Origin: Chloroflexota bacterium
Lineage (GTDB): Bacteria; Chloroflexota; UBA11872
Direction of reading: 5' to 3'
DNA: 64,000 nt
NCBI GenBank assembly: GCA_022820025.1
Contig: JAJEGF010000015.1
Coordinates: 94,230 to 158,229, forward strand
Below, piece after piece: positions 54,075 through 62,942 of the stretch (position 1 is the stretch's first letter; every line of letters starts with the position of its first letter). The notes beneath the pieces were generated by a model that had not been told where the DNA came from, did no database searches, and saw only the letters and a list, made by a program, of their open reading frames with translations. Position numbers and translations under genes: made by a program.

Positions 54075-54488
54075 CTAGGTCTGGTCGGTGAAGGGGTTGA
54101 GGAGAGGGACCCCGGAGGAGTGGAAGTGTTTGAGGTTGCGGGTGACGACGGTGAGTCCGTGTTCGAGGGCGGTGGCGGCGATGAGGAGATCGAGGTTCTG
54201 GTGGCCGAGGGCTCCGCACAGTTGGCCCCAGCGGCGGGCGGTTGGCACATCCACGGGCAGCACGCGACCGCCGTACCAGGTGAGGACTTTCTCCAGCCAG
54301 ACGGTCAGGTCGTGCGCGAAGGCGGCGTCGTGGCGTTGCTGTTGCGCGATGCCACGTTCGATCTCGCTGATGGTGACGGCGCTGAGGTGAAGGTCGGAGG
54401 TGCGCTGGCTGGCCAGCCAAGCGGCGGCCCGAGGGTGACGGCGCCGCCGGCGCAAGGCGGACACTACGTCGGTGTCGATCAGGTACAT
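54075..54488 (-). CDS. PIN-domain toxin VapC-like
   Basis: 137-residue ribonuclease toxin. Acidic active-site residues: Asp5 in LIDTD, Glu in TISEIERG near 43, Asp in NLDLLIAATALEHG near 98, and the closing VTRNLKHF. VapC toxins cut initiator tRNA or rRNA. The start overlaps the antitoxin stop by one base. Intact. It lies beside repeat-rich DNA, typical of a mobile stability module. Confidence 0.9.
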   Translation of the reverse strand: MYLIDTDVVSALRRRRRHPRAAAWLASQRTSDLHLSAVTISEIERGIAQQQRHDAAFAHDLTVWLEKVLTWYGGRVLPVDVPTARRWGQLCGALGHQNLDLLIAATALEHGLTVVTRNLKHFHSSGVPLLNPFTDQT

Positions 54489-54742
54489 CAGAGGTCCAGC
54501 GGACGGGCGGGAAGGCTGAGCCGCTCGAATTCCTGGTCGTCCTGCGGGATGTCGAGCAGTAGTTCGGCGAAGGTGGGCGCGTGGGTCTGCTCGAGATGGC
54601 AGAGCCGCTCGTATTCGTCGACGGCGAGGACGACGACGGCGGGTTTGCCGCGACGGGTCACGCGCTGCGGGTCGCCGGCGAGAGCGGCGTTGACGACAGC
54701 GCTGAATCGGTTCTTAGCGTCATGGAGGGGCCAGTCGTGCAT
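54488..54742 (-). CDS. Phd/YefM-type antitoxin
   Basis: 84 residues: WPLHDAKNRFSAVVNAALAGDPQRVTRRGKPAVVVLAVDEYERL is the Phd/YefM DNA-binding fold; the rest is a flexible toxin-binding tail. It pairs with the PIN-domain gene directly downstream. Autorepression is expected but no operator was identified. Confidence 0.88.
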   Translation of the reverse strand: MHDWPLHDAKNRFSAVVNAALAGDPQRVTRRGKPAVVVLAVDEYERLCHLEQTHAPTFAELLLDIPQDDQEFERLSLPARPLDL

Positions 54743-55055
54743 GGGTGGTTCCTGGCTAGATTAGGTGGCTAGATTGTCGGCGGGAGATTGGGGATTGGCA
54801 AGAGGGGTTGAGGAAGGGGAGAGCTGCGAGGCGTGAGCGTTGAGAGAAGAAGGGGAGAGGGAGGACAGAGCCGCGGTGCCTTCGGGGGCGGGGGGCGTTC
54901 TGCGAAGGTCTTCCGGGGGGCATGGATGGGATGATGGGCGTGATCTGTGGTGCGCGAAGACGCGGTGATCGACGTCGCAACTCGGCGGACGTAGCGCTGC
55001 TCCTCAGAGTGAGCCAATACCGAGAATCCAGCAGCCGTGAAAGGCAGGCGCAGCA
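54743..55055. other. intergenic, repeat fragments
   Basis: G/A-rich DNA with GGGGAGAGGG fragments and GCGAAGGTCTTCC near 54902, resembling pieces of the repeat family at 56.7-61.3 kb. No gene seen. Confidence 0.45.
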
Positions 55056-55823
55056 ATGAAACAGCTCAATGGGCAGGTCGCGTTGGTTACCGGCGCTGGA
55101 ACCGGGATCGGGCGCGCGAGCGCGATTGCGCTGGCCGGGGAAGGCGCGGCGGTGACGTTGGTTGGGCGGCGACAGGGGTTGCTTGATGAGACGGCGGTGA
55201 TGATTCGGGATGGGGGCGGTAGGGCGCTGGCGCTTTCGGTCGACATCACCGATCCGGAGGCGGCTCGCGAAGTGGTGGCGCGGACGGAGTCCGAGTTCGG
55301 GCGACTGGATGTCCTGGTCAACAATGCCGGGGGCGGCAGCAAGTCGCGCACCGTGCGCAGGATCGAAGCCGACGACTTCGAGGGTGTCCAGCGGCTCAAC
55401 GTGACGGCTCCGCTTGTGCTCACGCAGGCGGCGTTGCCGGGGATGTTGGAGCGCGGGTCCGGCACCGTGATCACCATCTCGTCGTACGCGGCCGTCACGT
55501 CCAGCCCTATGGCCGGCGTGGCCTATGGCGCCGCGAAAGCGGCCGTGGCGAGTGTGATGAAGAGCGTCAACAACGAACTCCGCAGCCACGGCCTGCGGGC
55601 CTGCACGATCTTTCCGGGCGAAGTCGACACGCCGATCCTGGAACGCCGCAAGCTGGTCCCCGACGCCGAGGCGCGCGCCACCATGATGCAGTCCGAGGAC
55701 CTGGCCGAAATCGTCCGCCTCTGCGCCTGCATTCCCGGCCGCACGCTGATCGAGGAGGTCTACGTGCGACCTACGCAGCTGCGCGACTTGAGCGCCGACA
55801 CCGCGGCGGCGATGGAGACCTAG
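55056..55823 (+). CDS. short-chain dehydrogenase/reductase
   Basis: Classical SDR, 255 residues, paralogue of the gene at 52247-53017. TGAGTGIGRA, NNAGGG, ISSYAAVTS and VAYGAAKAA give cofactor and catalytic sites. VTLVGRRQG favours NADP(H). AAAGGCAGG precedes the ATG. Its stop codon overlaps the convergent aldolase stop in a CTAG, so the two genes end on each other. Confidence 0.9.
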   Translation: MKQLNGQVALVTGAGTGIGRASAIALAGEGAAVTLVGRRQGLLDETAVMIRDGGGRALALSVDITDPEAAREVVARTESEFGRLDVLVNNAGGGSKSRTVRRIEADDFEGVQRLNVTAPLVLTQAALPGMLERGSGTVITISSYAAVTSSPMAGVAYGAAKAAVASVMKSVNNELRSHGLRACTIFPGEVDTPILERRKLVPDAEARATMMQSEDLAEIVRLCACIPGRTLIEEVYVRPTQLRDLSADTAAAMET

Positions 55824-56569
55824 CGGCCGACCCTTCGCAGGAAGTCCTTCGCGCCCTCGGCTATCCAGGCGTTCAGGCCGGTCGTGACGAAGCCGACGCC
55901 CATGTCGACGTAGCGTTCGACGTTGGCGGAGGTGACCAGGGTTCCGGCGTGGCGACCCGAGGCCACGATGGTCGCCAGGGCCTGGTCGATCACCGCCTGC
56001 ACCTCGGGGTGGGTCGAGTCCATGTGACCAAGGCTCTGACCGAGGTCGCCGGGCGCGACGTAGAAGATATCCACGCCCTCGACTTGCAGAATCTCGTCGA
56101 GGTTGTTCACGGCCAGGATGTCCTCGATGAGGATGATGGCCAAGCACTCGTCGTTGGCTCGCTCGTAGAAGTCCTCGGCGCCGTAACCCTGGCGGGAGGT
56201 CGTCATGCCGCGCTTGCCCACGGGAAAGAATTTCGAGGCGTCGGCCACGGCCTTCGCCTGGTCGCGCGTGTCCACGTGCGGTACGCAGACGCCCTGGGCG
56301 CCCAGGTCCAGCACGCGGTAGATGGGCCCGTAGCGGTTCTCGTTGACGCGCACGATGGAGGTCATGCCCCAGAGGTCGGCGGCTCGCGACTGGTCGGGGA
56401 TGTCCCGGTAGTCCAACGGCCCGTGTTCGCCTTCCAGCCAGACGGAGTCGAAGCCCAGCGGGCCGAGCCACTCGATCAGGTCCGCCGTCATTCCAGTGCC
56501 CATGATGCCGGTGGCCAGTTCTCCGGCGGCCAGCTTGTGCTTTACGCGGTTCGGTCGCATTGAAGGCAT
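55820..56569 (-). CDS. HpcH/HpaI aldolase family protein
   Basis: 249 residues, class II pyruvate aldolase. His in LEGEHGPLD, Arg in IVRVNENRYGP, Glu in ILIEDILAVNN, Asp in VAPGDLGQSLG. It is related to the product of 47929-48681 but not a close copy. It faces the SDR paralogue, so this locus repeats the aldolase plus SDR pairing seen at 48-53 kb. Confidence 0.87.
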   Translation of the reverse strand: MPSMRPNRVKHKLAAGELATGIMGTGMTADLIEWLGPLGFDSVWLEGEHGPLDYRDIPDQSRAADLWGMTSIVRVNENRYGPIYRVLDLGAQGVCVPHVDTRDQAKAVADASKFFPVGKRGMTTSRQGYGAEDFYERANDECLAIILIEDILAVNNLDEILQVEGVDIFYVAPGDLGQSLGHMDSTHPEVQAVIDQALATIVASGRHAGTLVTSANVERYVDMGVGFVTTGLNAWIAEGAKDFLRRVGR

Positions 56570-56744
56570 TTGTCGAGTCCCGTTCAGGCGGACACGGGCA
56601 GTGTGACCGACCAGCGGGGAAGCCGCCAGCAGCTATGACCAGACCTCTGCTGGCGAATGTTCAGTAACCCCGGGGTGGATGACTGAAGGACCTTCATACC
56701 ATCCCTCGCCCACAGGAGACGGATTAAGAGGTTGGTTTGGCGAG

Positions 56745-57030
56745 CCTGGTTGCCGGTCGCCGGCGTGGGTGTTGGGGGTAGCTGCCACCCTCACCCCAGC
56801 CCTCTCCCTCAAGGGAGAGGGAGAAAGAGGGACGCCCGGCGATTGGAGTGCCAGGGGCCTGCGGTGAGTTTGGGCAGTGGTTGCCCGGAAGACTCCGCAC
56901 CTTCCTTCTGGCGAAGTCGGCAGAATCCTCCTCCCCCTCGGCGAGGGTGAAGAGGCGCTGCCCTTTTAGGAGCTTGAAACCAGACGCCCGTCCCTCGGCT
57001 TACGGAAGGGTCTCTCAGGAGAGGGGAAGA
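56745..57030. repeat. MITE-like intergenic repeats, degenerate copies
   Basis: The core CCCTCACCCCAGCCCTCTCCC and its complement-like GGGAGAGGGAG (56789-56825), then GGTTGCCCGGAAGACTCC near 56880 and CTTACGGAAGGGTCTCTC near 57000, are pieces of the same family as 59588-59751. The whole gap 56570-57055 has no gene. Confidence 0.6.
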
Positions 57031-57055
57031 TCCGGCGACGGGTGGGGACGGGGCG

Positions 57056-57274
57056 TCAGCCCGCCAGGCGGTCGACGGCAATCACCACGCCAGCGGCAGC
57101 CGCGGCCGCCGCCAGGACAAGGCCGGCCAGCCAGCGGGTTTGGGCCGCCATTGCCCGGGTCAACTCGGCTATCTCGGCCGCAAGCCGCAGCTCCAAGTCT
57201 TTGAGGTCAGCCTTGGTTGCCAAATGCTCGTACGCACCCTCCAGGCGGGCCAGTCGCTGCGGGTCGGTGGTCAT
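57056..57274 (-). CDS. small coiled-coil membrane protein
   Basis: 72 residues: YEHLATKADLKDLELRLAAEIAELTRAM forms a coiled coil, then one transmembrane helix. The HLATKADLKDLE stretch recalls the DUF1640/CCDC90-like and XhlA-like proteins. Function unknown. It sits between two clusters of intergenic repeats. Confidence 0.7.
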   Translation of the reverse strand: MTTDPQRLARLEGAYEHLATKADLKDLELRLAAEIAELTRAMAAQTRWLAGLVLAAAAAAAGVVIAVDRLAG

Positions 57275-57379
57275 CTGTTCCTCCGTGCGCGGGGAGTCCC
57301 TGCCCCCCGCCGATCAAGTGAGATCCGGTCCGTGGTCGGCGACCACCCGCCCTGTCGGATTTTAGCCAGCGGGGTTCCG

Positions 57380-57930
57380 GTTGCGGCCTTTGCGCGACCT
57401 GAGGGTGGGCGCCCGGAAGACCCTCATGGGGAAGGGGAGAGACGTAAGAGCGGGATGAAGAGGGAGAGGGAGCACGAGCCGTCGCTCTCCCGAGAGGCCT
57501 TTACAGCACCCATGGTTGGTTGCGCGGAAGACCCTCACCCCAACCCTCTCCCACGGGTAGAGGGAGGAAGAGCGGCCACGGCTCGCGAGACGAGGGCAGT
57601 TGCGCAAAGGTCTCCACGGCGAGAGGGGGAAAGAGCCGTCCCTCTCCGGAGAGGTCTTTACATCACCCATAGTTGGGTGCGCGGAAGACCCTCACCCCAG
57701 CCCTCTCCCACGGGGAGAGGGAGCAAGAGCGGCCGCGCATTAGCCGATGAGAGACGTTATGCAACGGTCTCCACGGGGAGAGGGAGCAAGAGGGGCCGTT
57801 TTTTCGAGGGCGCGGGGCGTATCTACAAAGGTCTGCTTGGAGAGGGGAACGAACGGCGGCCGCTTGAGGAGATTGACATCGCACATCCGCTCCTCGGGTT
57901 ATGTAAAGGTCTCTCTCGAGGGCGATGGGC
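57380..57930. repeat. MITE-like intergenic repeats, at least three copies
   Basis: The phrase TTGCGCGGAAGACCCTCACC (or TGGGTGCGCGG) recurs near 57407, 57523 and 57678. Each is followed by CCCTCTCCCAC-GGG-GAGAGGGAG hairpins and closed by GCAAAGGTCTCC-like ends near 57613, 57757 and 57910. Gap 57275-58007 has no gene besides these. Confidence 0.7.
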
Positions 57931-58007
57931 GTTGTGGACAGGACTCTCCTGGGACGGCGTGGCTGGAATGGCGTAGGCTCACGCGCTCGCGTCGTTAGGT
58001 GAACGCC

Positions 58008-59513
58008 ATGCCGGAACGCAAGCCCCACATCCTGATGCTGATCAACGACGAGCACCGTCCCGACGTCATGCCGATCGAGGGCGACCCGCACATCCGTACG
58101 CCGACGCTGGACTGGATGATCGACGGGGGCTTCTACTTCCGGAACGCCTACACGCCGTCGCCCATCTGCGTGCCGGCGCGACAGGCCTTTCTTTCGGGCC
58201 TGTATCCGCGGAATTGCGGTTGCGCGAACTTCGGCGACGCCATGCCAAGCGAGGTGTTGACCATTCCGGGGCACCTCTCGCGCTACGGCTACACCACCTG
58301 CGCGGCGGGCAAGATGCATTTCGTGGGACCGGACCAGATGCACGGCTGGCACCAGCGCATCGGGCGCGACATCGTGGGACGCAACGGCTACGAGCCGGCC
58401 GACGACCCGGAGCACCAGGCCCTGATCGAGCGCGACCCCGGCACGGGTTCGTGGCCGGACAAGGTGAAGCAGGAAATCCGGTATGCGCGCGCCGGACGCG
58501 GGCACTGGATGCAGCACGACCGTTACTCGGTTGACGGCGCCCTGATGTTCCTGGACGAGCACTTCGTCAACGAGCCGTACGACCGCACCAACCCCGCCCC
58601 GCTGCTGATGGCGGTGAGCCTGTGGTCGCCGCACTATCCCTACCAGTGCCCGGACGATCTGTTCGCCTATTACCTGCGGCGAGTCAAGCCGTACGAGGAG
58701 GACGTGCCCGAACACTTCGATTGCCCGGACTTCTTCAAGGTCGAGGTGGGGAAGGATGTGACCTATCGCGAGGCGCACCGGGCCACGGCGGCGTACTACG
58801 GGATGATCGAGTGGATGGACGCGCAGTTCGCCAGGGTGATCAACAAACTGCGCGAGTTGGACGTCCTGGACGACTTCGCCATTGTTTTCCTGTCCGATCA
58901 CGGCGAAATGCTGGGTCAGAAGGGCTTATGGGAGAAACAGCAGTACTTCGAGGCGTCGGCGCGGGTGCCGTTCGCCGTCCGCTGGCCGCAGCGCTACCCG
59001 CAAGGCGGCGCCACCATTCAGCGCAACGTCTCGCTGGTCGACCTGTTTCCCACAATCTGCGACATCGCCAACGTCCCGATTCCCGAGGGGTTGGACGGCC
59101 GCTCGGTCGCACCCCTGCTGGAAGGTAGAGACGAGGACTGGCCGGACGACGTCTACAGCGAGCTCTGGGCCGTGCACAACGGGCCGTCGGTGATGGTGAA
59201 GCACGGCGACATGAAGCTCTTCCGTTTCGACGGCCACGAAGGCACGCTCGGCCGGGGTCCGGATTGTCCGGAGCAACTCTTCGACCTGGCGCGCGATCCC
59301 GACGAGACGGTGAACCTGATCGATCACCCGGACTACGCCGACCGCCTGGCCGACCTGCGCGCCCGGCTGGATGCGCTGCCGGATCCGCGCAAGAAGGACG
59401 CCAACAACCGCTTTGTGGGCACGGAACGCGAGCCATTTGCGGGGCGCGGGGGCGGGGCCAAGTCCAAGGCGCGGGGGATCTCAGACATTGGCTTTCCGAT
59501 TGGTCACGGCTAA
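58008..59513 (+). CDS. sulfatase (arylsulfatase/choline-sulfatase type)
   Basis: 501 residues. Start ATG 58008 with AGGTG 6 bases upstream; an earlier GTG at 57999 is possible. The formylglycine site is Cys54 in ICVPARQAFLSG (C-x-P-x-R). Metal ligands appear in HILMLINDEHRPD and FLSDHGEMLGQKGLWEK. C-terminal QLFDLARDPDETVNLID is a sulfatase hallmark. No signal peptide is seen, so it acts inside the cell, on a small sulfate ester or polysaccharide fragment. No maturase gene is in the window. Confidence 0.93.
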   Translation: MPERKPHILMLINDEHRPDVMPIEGDPHIRTPTLDWMIDGGFYFRNAYTPSPICVPARQAFLSGLYPRNCGCANFGDAMPSEVLTIPGHLSRYGYTTCAAGKMHFVGPDQMHGWHQRIGRDIVGRNGYEPADDPEHQALIERDPGTGSWPDKVKQEIRYARAGRGHWMQHDRYSVDGALMFLDEHFVNEPYDRTNPAPLLMAVSLWSPHYPYQCPDDLFAYYLRRVKPYEEDVPEHFDCPDFFKVEVGKDVTYREAHRATAAYYGMIEWMDAQFARVINKLRELDVLDDFAIVFLSDHGEMLGQKGLWEKQQYFEASARVPFAVRWPQRYPQGGATIQRNVSLVDLFPTICDIANVPIPEGLDGRSVAPLLEGRDEDWPDDVYSELWAVHNGPSVMVKHGDMKLFRFDGHEGTLGRGPDCPEQLFDLARDPDETVNLIDHPDYADRLADLRARLDALPDPRKKDANNRFVGTEREPFAGRGGGAKSKARGISDIGFPIGHG

Positions 59514-59587
59514 TGCCTGCATCTGGAGACTTTGCGTCGCCCGGGGGTGGTTGCCCGGAAGACCCTTACCCCAACCTTCTGCCCCAG
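59514..59587. repeat. partial MITE-like repeat
   Basis: GGTTGCCCGGAAGACCCTTACC and a broken CCAGGAGAGGC end; a fragment of the family directly before the full copy at 59588. Confidence 0.55.
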
Positions 59588-59751
59588 GAGAGGCTTTTGC
59601 GTAACCCAGGGTTGGGTGCGCGGAAGACCCCTCACCGATTTCGGCCGAAGACGCCCGAATCTGCCTCTCCCCTTGGAGAGGGGAAGAATGGCGTCTCCTC
59701 GAAGGGATTGGCACCACACACTGGTCCATCGGGTCAGGCAAAGGTCTCATC
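59588..59751. repeat. MITE-like intergenic repeat, full copy
   Basis: 164 bases with imperfect terminal inverted repeats (GAGGCTTTTGCGTAACCC against the complement of GGGTCAGGCAAAGGTCTC, 14 of 18). 56 bases in the middle (59617-59672) are identical to 61198-61253. It carries the internal palindrome TTCGGCCGAA and a CCTCTCCCC/GGGGAG hairpin. Confidence 0.75.
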
Positions 59752-59793
59752 TGGCAGGAGCGCAGAACCGCGCCACCACGGTAAGGACGACAC

Positions 59794-60813
59794 ATGACGG
59801 CTGAGACCAATCTGCAGGTGGTGCTGGCGCGGCGGCCGGTTGGGGTTCCGGTGGTGGAGGACTTTGGGCTGGAGGAGTCGGCGATTCCGGAGGCCGGAGC
59901 GGGCGAGGCGGTGGTTCGGACGGAGTTTGTCTCGGTGGACCCGTATATGCGGGGGCGGTTGTGGGAGCAGCCGCACCGCGGGGACCCCGTGGCGATCGGA
60001 CAGGTGATGATCGGCGAAGGCGTGGGCGAGGTCGTGGCCTCGAGCGATCCGGCCATGCCGGTGGGTGAGACGGTGCGGGGCTACTTTGGCTGGCAGCAGT
60101 ACGCGGCCGCCGCGACGGGCGAGCTGGAACGCATCGACCGTCACGCGGCACCGCTGTCCACCGCATTGGGCGTCCTGGGTATGCCCGGCCTGACGGCTTA
60201 CTACGGCTTGCTGGAGGTCGGTCAGCCTAGGGCTGGCGAAACCGTGGTGGTTACCGGCGCGGCCGGCGCCGTTGGCAGCGCTGTCGGGCAGATCGCCAAG
60301 ATCCAGGGCTGCCGCGTGGTGGGCATCTGCGGCACCGAGGCCAAGTGCAAGCACATCGTTGATGACCTGGGGTTCGACGCCGCCGTGAACTACCGCACGG
60401 ATTCGCTGGACGACGACCTGGCCGCGGCCTGCCCGGACGGCATCGACGTGATCTTCGAGAACGTCGGCGGCGAGATCCTGGAAGCGATGCTGCGGCAGAT
60501 CAACCTGCACGCCCGCATCGCCCTTTGCGGCGCGATCGCCCAGTACCACACCGCCGAGCCGCCGCTGGTTCCGCCGCACTCGCGCACCCTCCACCGCCGC
60601 CGGGCGCGCATGCAGGGCTTCCTGGTGAACGACTTTGCGGAGCAGGACGAGGAGGCCATGGCCGCCCTGACCGAGTGGGTGACCAGCGGCCGAATTGTGT
60701 ACCGCGAGAGCATCGTGGACGGCCTGGAGAATGCCGCCGCCGCCTTCGTCGGCCTTTTCAGCGGGGCGAACACCGGGAAGCAACTGGTGCGGGTACGGCC
60801 GCAGTCCACCTGA
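59794..60813 (+). CDS. NADP-dependent medium-chain reductase (PTGR/CurA type)
   Basis: Zinc-free MDR-superfamily reductase of enones and double bonds, 339 residues. EFVSVDPYMRGRL near residue 48 is the signature of the leukotriene-B4-dehydrogenase/prostaglandin-reductase group; VVVTGAAGAVGSAVGQIAKIQGC binds NADP; YRTDSLDDDLAAACPDGIDVIFENVGGEILEAML follows. Likely detoxifies alpha,beta-unsaturated carbonyls. Complete; flanked by repeats. Confidence 0.92.
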   Translation: MTAETNLQVVLARRPVGVPVVEDFGLEESAIPEAGAGEAVVRTEFVSVDPYMRGRLWEQPHRGDPVAIGQVMIGEGVGEVVASSDPAMPVGETVRGYFGWQQYAAAATGELERIDRHAAPLSTALGVLGMPGLTAYYGLLEVGQPRAGETVVVTGAAGAVGSAVGQIAKIQGCRVVGICGTEAKCKHIVDDLGFDAAVNYRTDSLDDDLAAACPDGIDVIFENVGGEILEAMLRQINLHARIALCGAIAQYHTAEPPLVPPHSRTLHRRRARMQGFLVNDFAEQDEEAMAALTEWVTSGRIVYRESIVDGLENAAAAFVGLFSGANTGKQLVRVRPQST

Positions 60814-60824
60814 TCGAGACGGCT

Positions 60825-61100
60825 CTAACGGCGATACACCTCGCGTCGGTGGCGTACGCGAACCACCGTGACCGTCACTATCTGTTGGGCGGTGGTGTAG
60901 AGCACTCGGTAGTCGCCGACGCGTAGGCGCCAGATGTCATGCCCGCCCTTGAGCTTCTGGACGCCCGACGGCAACGGGTTGAGCGCCAGCGCGTCGACGC
61001 GACTGGCGACGCGCCGCTGATCCCGGCCGGCCAGCTTCCGCAGATCCCGTGCGCCCTGCGGGGTGAACTCGATTCGGTACTCAATCTCGGAAATGTACAA
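60825..61100 (-). CDS. RelE/ParE-family toxin, no adjacent antitoxin
   Basis: 91 residues: YRIEFTPQGARDLRKLAGRDQRRVASRVDALA, GVQKLKGGHDIWRLRVGDYRVLYT, and VRVRHRREVYRR, the full RelE fold with conserved basic residues. RelE cuts mRNA in the ribosome A site. Normally its antitoxin gene precedes it on the same strand, but here a MITE-like repeat is upstream, and beyond it a Phd-type antitoxin on the opposite strand. Confidence 0.85.
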   Translation of the reverse strand: MYISEIEYRIEFTPQGARDLRKLAGRDQRRVASRVDALALNPLPSGVQKLKGGHDIWRLRVGDYRVLYTTAQQIVTVTVVRVRHRREVYRR

Positions 61101-61168
61101 ACTCCACTAGACACACGTTGGACACATAAGCCACAATGTCCCTGGTCTGGATAGTTCCCTGCCCGCTT

Positions 61169-61334
61169 GAGAGACCCTTGCATAACCCAGGGTTGGTTGC
61201 GCGGAAGACCCCTCACCGATTTCGGCCGAAGACGCCCGAATCTGCCTCTCCCCCAGGAGAGGGGAAAGAACGGCGGCTCCTCGAAGGGAGTGCCACCGCA
61301 CACCCGTCCATCGGACTACGCAAAGATCTCTCTC
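61169..61334. repeat. MITE-like intergenic repeat, full copy
   Basis: 166 bases. The left end GAGAGACCCTTGCATAACCC matches the complement of the right end (GGACTACGCAAAGATCTCTC) at 15 of 20 positions, all mismatches transitions. It shares a 56-base identical core with the copy at 59588-59751. It separates relE from the phd gene. Confidence 0.78.
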
Positions 61335-61419
61335 AAGGGGTGCAGCAACGTCCGGCGGCTACCGTGGCGAGGATATGCCACGATCGCTGAGAGAGGCGCT
61401 CGTGGCCCAGGAGGTTCGG

Positions 61420-61674
61420 ATGGCACTCGACAGCGGCATGACCATTACGGAGGCCCGGGATGTGTTGGGCCAGCTGGTGGGCCGGGTTCAGTATGGGCAT
61501 GAGCGCATCGTGCTCACGCGGCATGGCAAGCCGGCGGCCGCCATCGTGCCGATGGACGATTACGAGGCCCTGGAACGGCTGGAGGACGAGATAGACCTTG
61601 CCGATGCCCTGGCGGCGCTGCGCGAGCCGGGACGGGTCTCGTGGGCCGAGTTGAAGGCGGAGTTGAAGCTCTAA
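61420..61674 (+). CDS. Phd/YefM-family antitoxin, no adjacent toxin
   Basis: 84 residues from the ATG at 61420, chosen for the CAGGAGG 5 bases upstream; an ATG at 61375 would add 15 residues without family similarity. MTITEARDVLGQLVGRVQYGHERIVLTRHGKPAAAIVPMDDYEALERLEDE is a full Phd/YefM fold and the acidic tail is present. No toxin follows on this strand. RelE on the opposite strand 320 bases away may be its partner after rearrangement. Confidence 0.87.
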   Translation: MALDSGMTITEARDVLGQLVGRVQYGHERIVLTRHGKPAAAIVPMDDYEALERLEDEIDLADALAALREPGRVSWAELKAELKL

Positions 61675-61750
61675 GCGCCGCTCGGTTGGCGGCGACTAGC
61701 GGCGCTCACGCCTGATGCGGGTGCAAAGACTCGACGGCTCGTCCGAAGCG

Positions 61751-62806
61751 TTAGTCGTCCGGCTCGGTAAGCCAGGCCGGGTCGAAGCGCGCCCAGGTGA
61801 GGCGTTCGTAGGGCACATCGTCGCCGGATTCGTACAGGCAGCCGAGGCGGCCGTCGGGTAGCTGGCAGAGGTCGGAGTAGGCCGCGGGACCGGCGTGAAG
61901 CAGGCGGCCTGCGCTCCACGTCCTGGCCCCGTCGGCGCTGTAGCGCACGGTGAGGCGCTCGCGCACGGTACTGGCCGGGTTGGAAAAGACCACCCAGGTA
62001 GCGCCGCCGCGGGCGTCGTCCAGGCGCAGGGCGCTGCCCTGGCAGCGCGGTTCGATCAAGGCCTCATCGATTTCGCTGGGGCCGAAGGTTTCGCCGCCGT
62101 CGGTGCTGCGGGTGGCGACGCGGCGCTTGGTGTCCAGCTCGTTGCGGCTGTTGAGGTAGAGCGAGCCGTCATCCAGTTCCACGGCTATGGACTCGTCGGT
62201 ACCGTCCGCGGCCGCGGCCCCGATGTGCCAGGACGCTCCGGCATCGTCGCTGTAGACCACGACGGACCGGAACGGCACGTCGTCGCGCGAGTGCCCCGAG
62301 CGCGGCATGTGGTTGCAGGGGATCAGAAGACGGCCCGAAGCCAGTTGAATCGAGTGACCGGGGCCGAAGGCGTACCAGGTCCAGGCGGGTTCCATGACCT
62401 GGTCCTTCACATCAATCGGCTCGGCCCAGGTGCGTCCGTCATCATCGCTGAAGGTCATGTAGGGGTGCCGCCAGGACTCTCGACGCACGACTCGCTCGAC
62501 TGTGCCCAAGGGATCGTTGCGAACGAACGGCAGCCAGATGCGACCGGTCATTCGATCAACGACGGGGGCGGGATTGCCGGCCGTTTGTCCGCTGCCAGCC
62601 ACGACCACGCGCGGCTCCGACCAGGAGTCGCCGTTATCCGTGCTGCGTCGCACCAGGAGGTCGATTTCGCCGTGGTCGTGCCGGCTGTTGCGGCGGCCCT
62701 CGCAGAAGGCCAGCGCGGTGCCGGCCGTGGTGACCGCGAGCGCGGGGATTCGGTAGGTGTGATAACCGTCCTGGCCGCTGAGCCAGAGGGTGGACTGGGT
62801 GGGCAT
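61751..62806 (-). CDS. sialidase/neuraminidase family protein
   Basis: Six-bladed propeller exo-sialidase-like hydrolase, 351 residues. The RIP motif is YRIPAL near residue 18; Asp-box repeats STDNGDSW, SDDDGRTW, SDDAGASW, STDGGETF and SADGARTW; a Glu-Arg in LIEPRCQGSAL near 245 could be part of the Arg triad. No signal peptide, so it is intracellular or exported by another route. It would release terminal sialic acids or related sugars from glycans. Divergent from the right-edge gene. Confidence 0.85.
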   Translation of the reverse strand: MPTQSTLWLSGQDGYHTYRIPALAVTTAGTALAFCEGRRNSRHDHGEIDLLVRRSTDNGDSWSEPRVVVAGSGQTAGNPAPVVDRMTGRIWLPFVRNDPLGTVERVVRRESWRHPYMTFSDDDGRTWAEPIDVKDQVMEPAWTWYAFGPGHSIQLASGRLLIPCNHMPRSGHSRDDVPFRSVVVYSDDAGASWHIGAAAADGTDESIAVELDDGSLYLNSRNELDTKRRVATRSTDGGETFGPSEIDEALIEPRCQGSALRLDDARGGATWVVFSNPASTVRERLTVRYSADGARTWSAGRLLHAGPAAYSDLCQLPDGRLGCLYESGDDVPYERLTWARFDPAWLTEPDD

Positions 62807-62942
62807 TTGTCCTTCCTTACACCGAGAACGCGCCTACGGCTTGCCGGCGTATTCGAACGATACGTCAATGCCGTGGCAGGCGACGACGGGCAAATTGGCG
62901 CGCCTATACTCGCGCGCCCTCCGGCAAGCCGACCGGCAAGCC

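Noticed and set aside
54756..56471. 571-codon frame covering SDR and aldolase on the minus strand
   Set aside because: Runs antisense to a clear SDR and in another frame of the aldolase; composition is Arg/Gly-rich without any domain.
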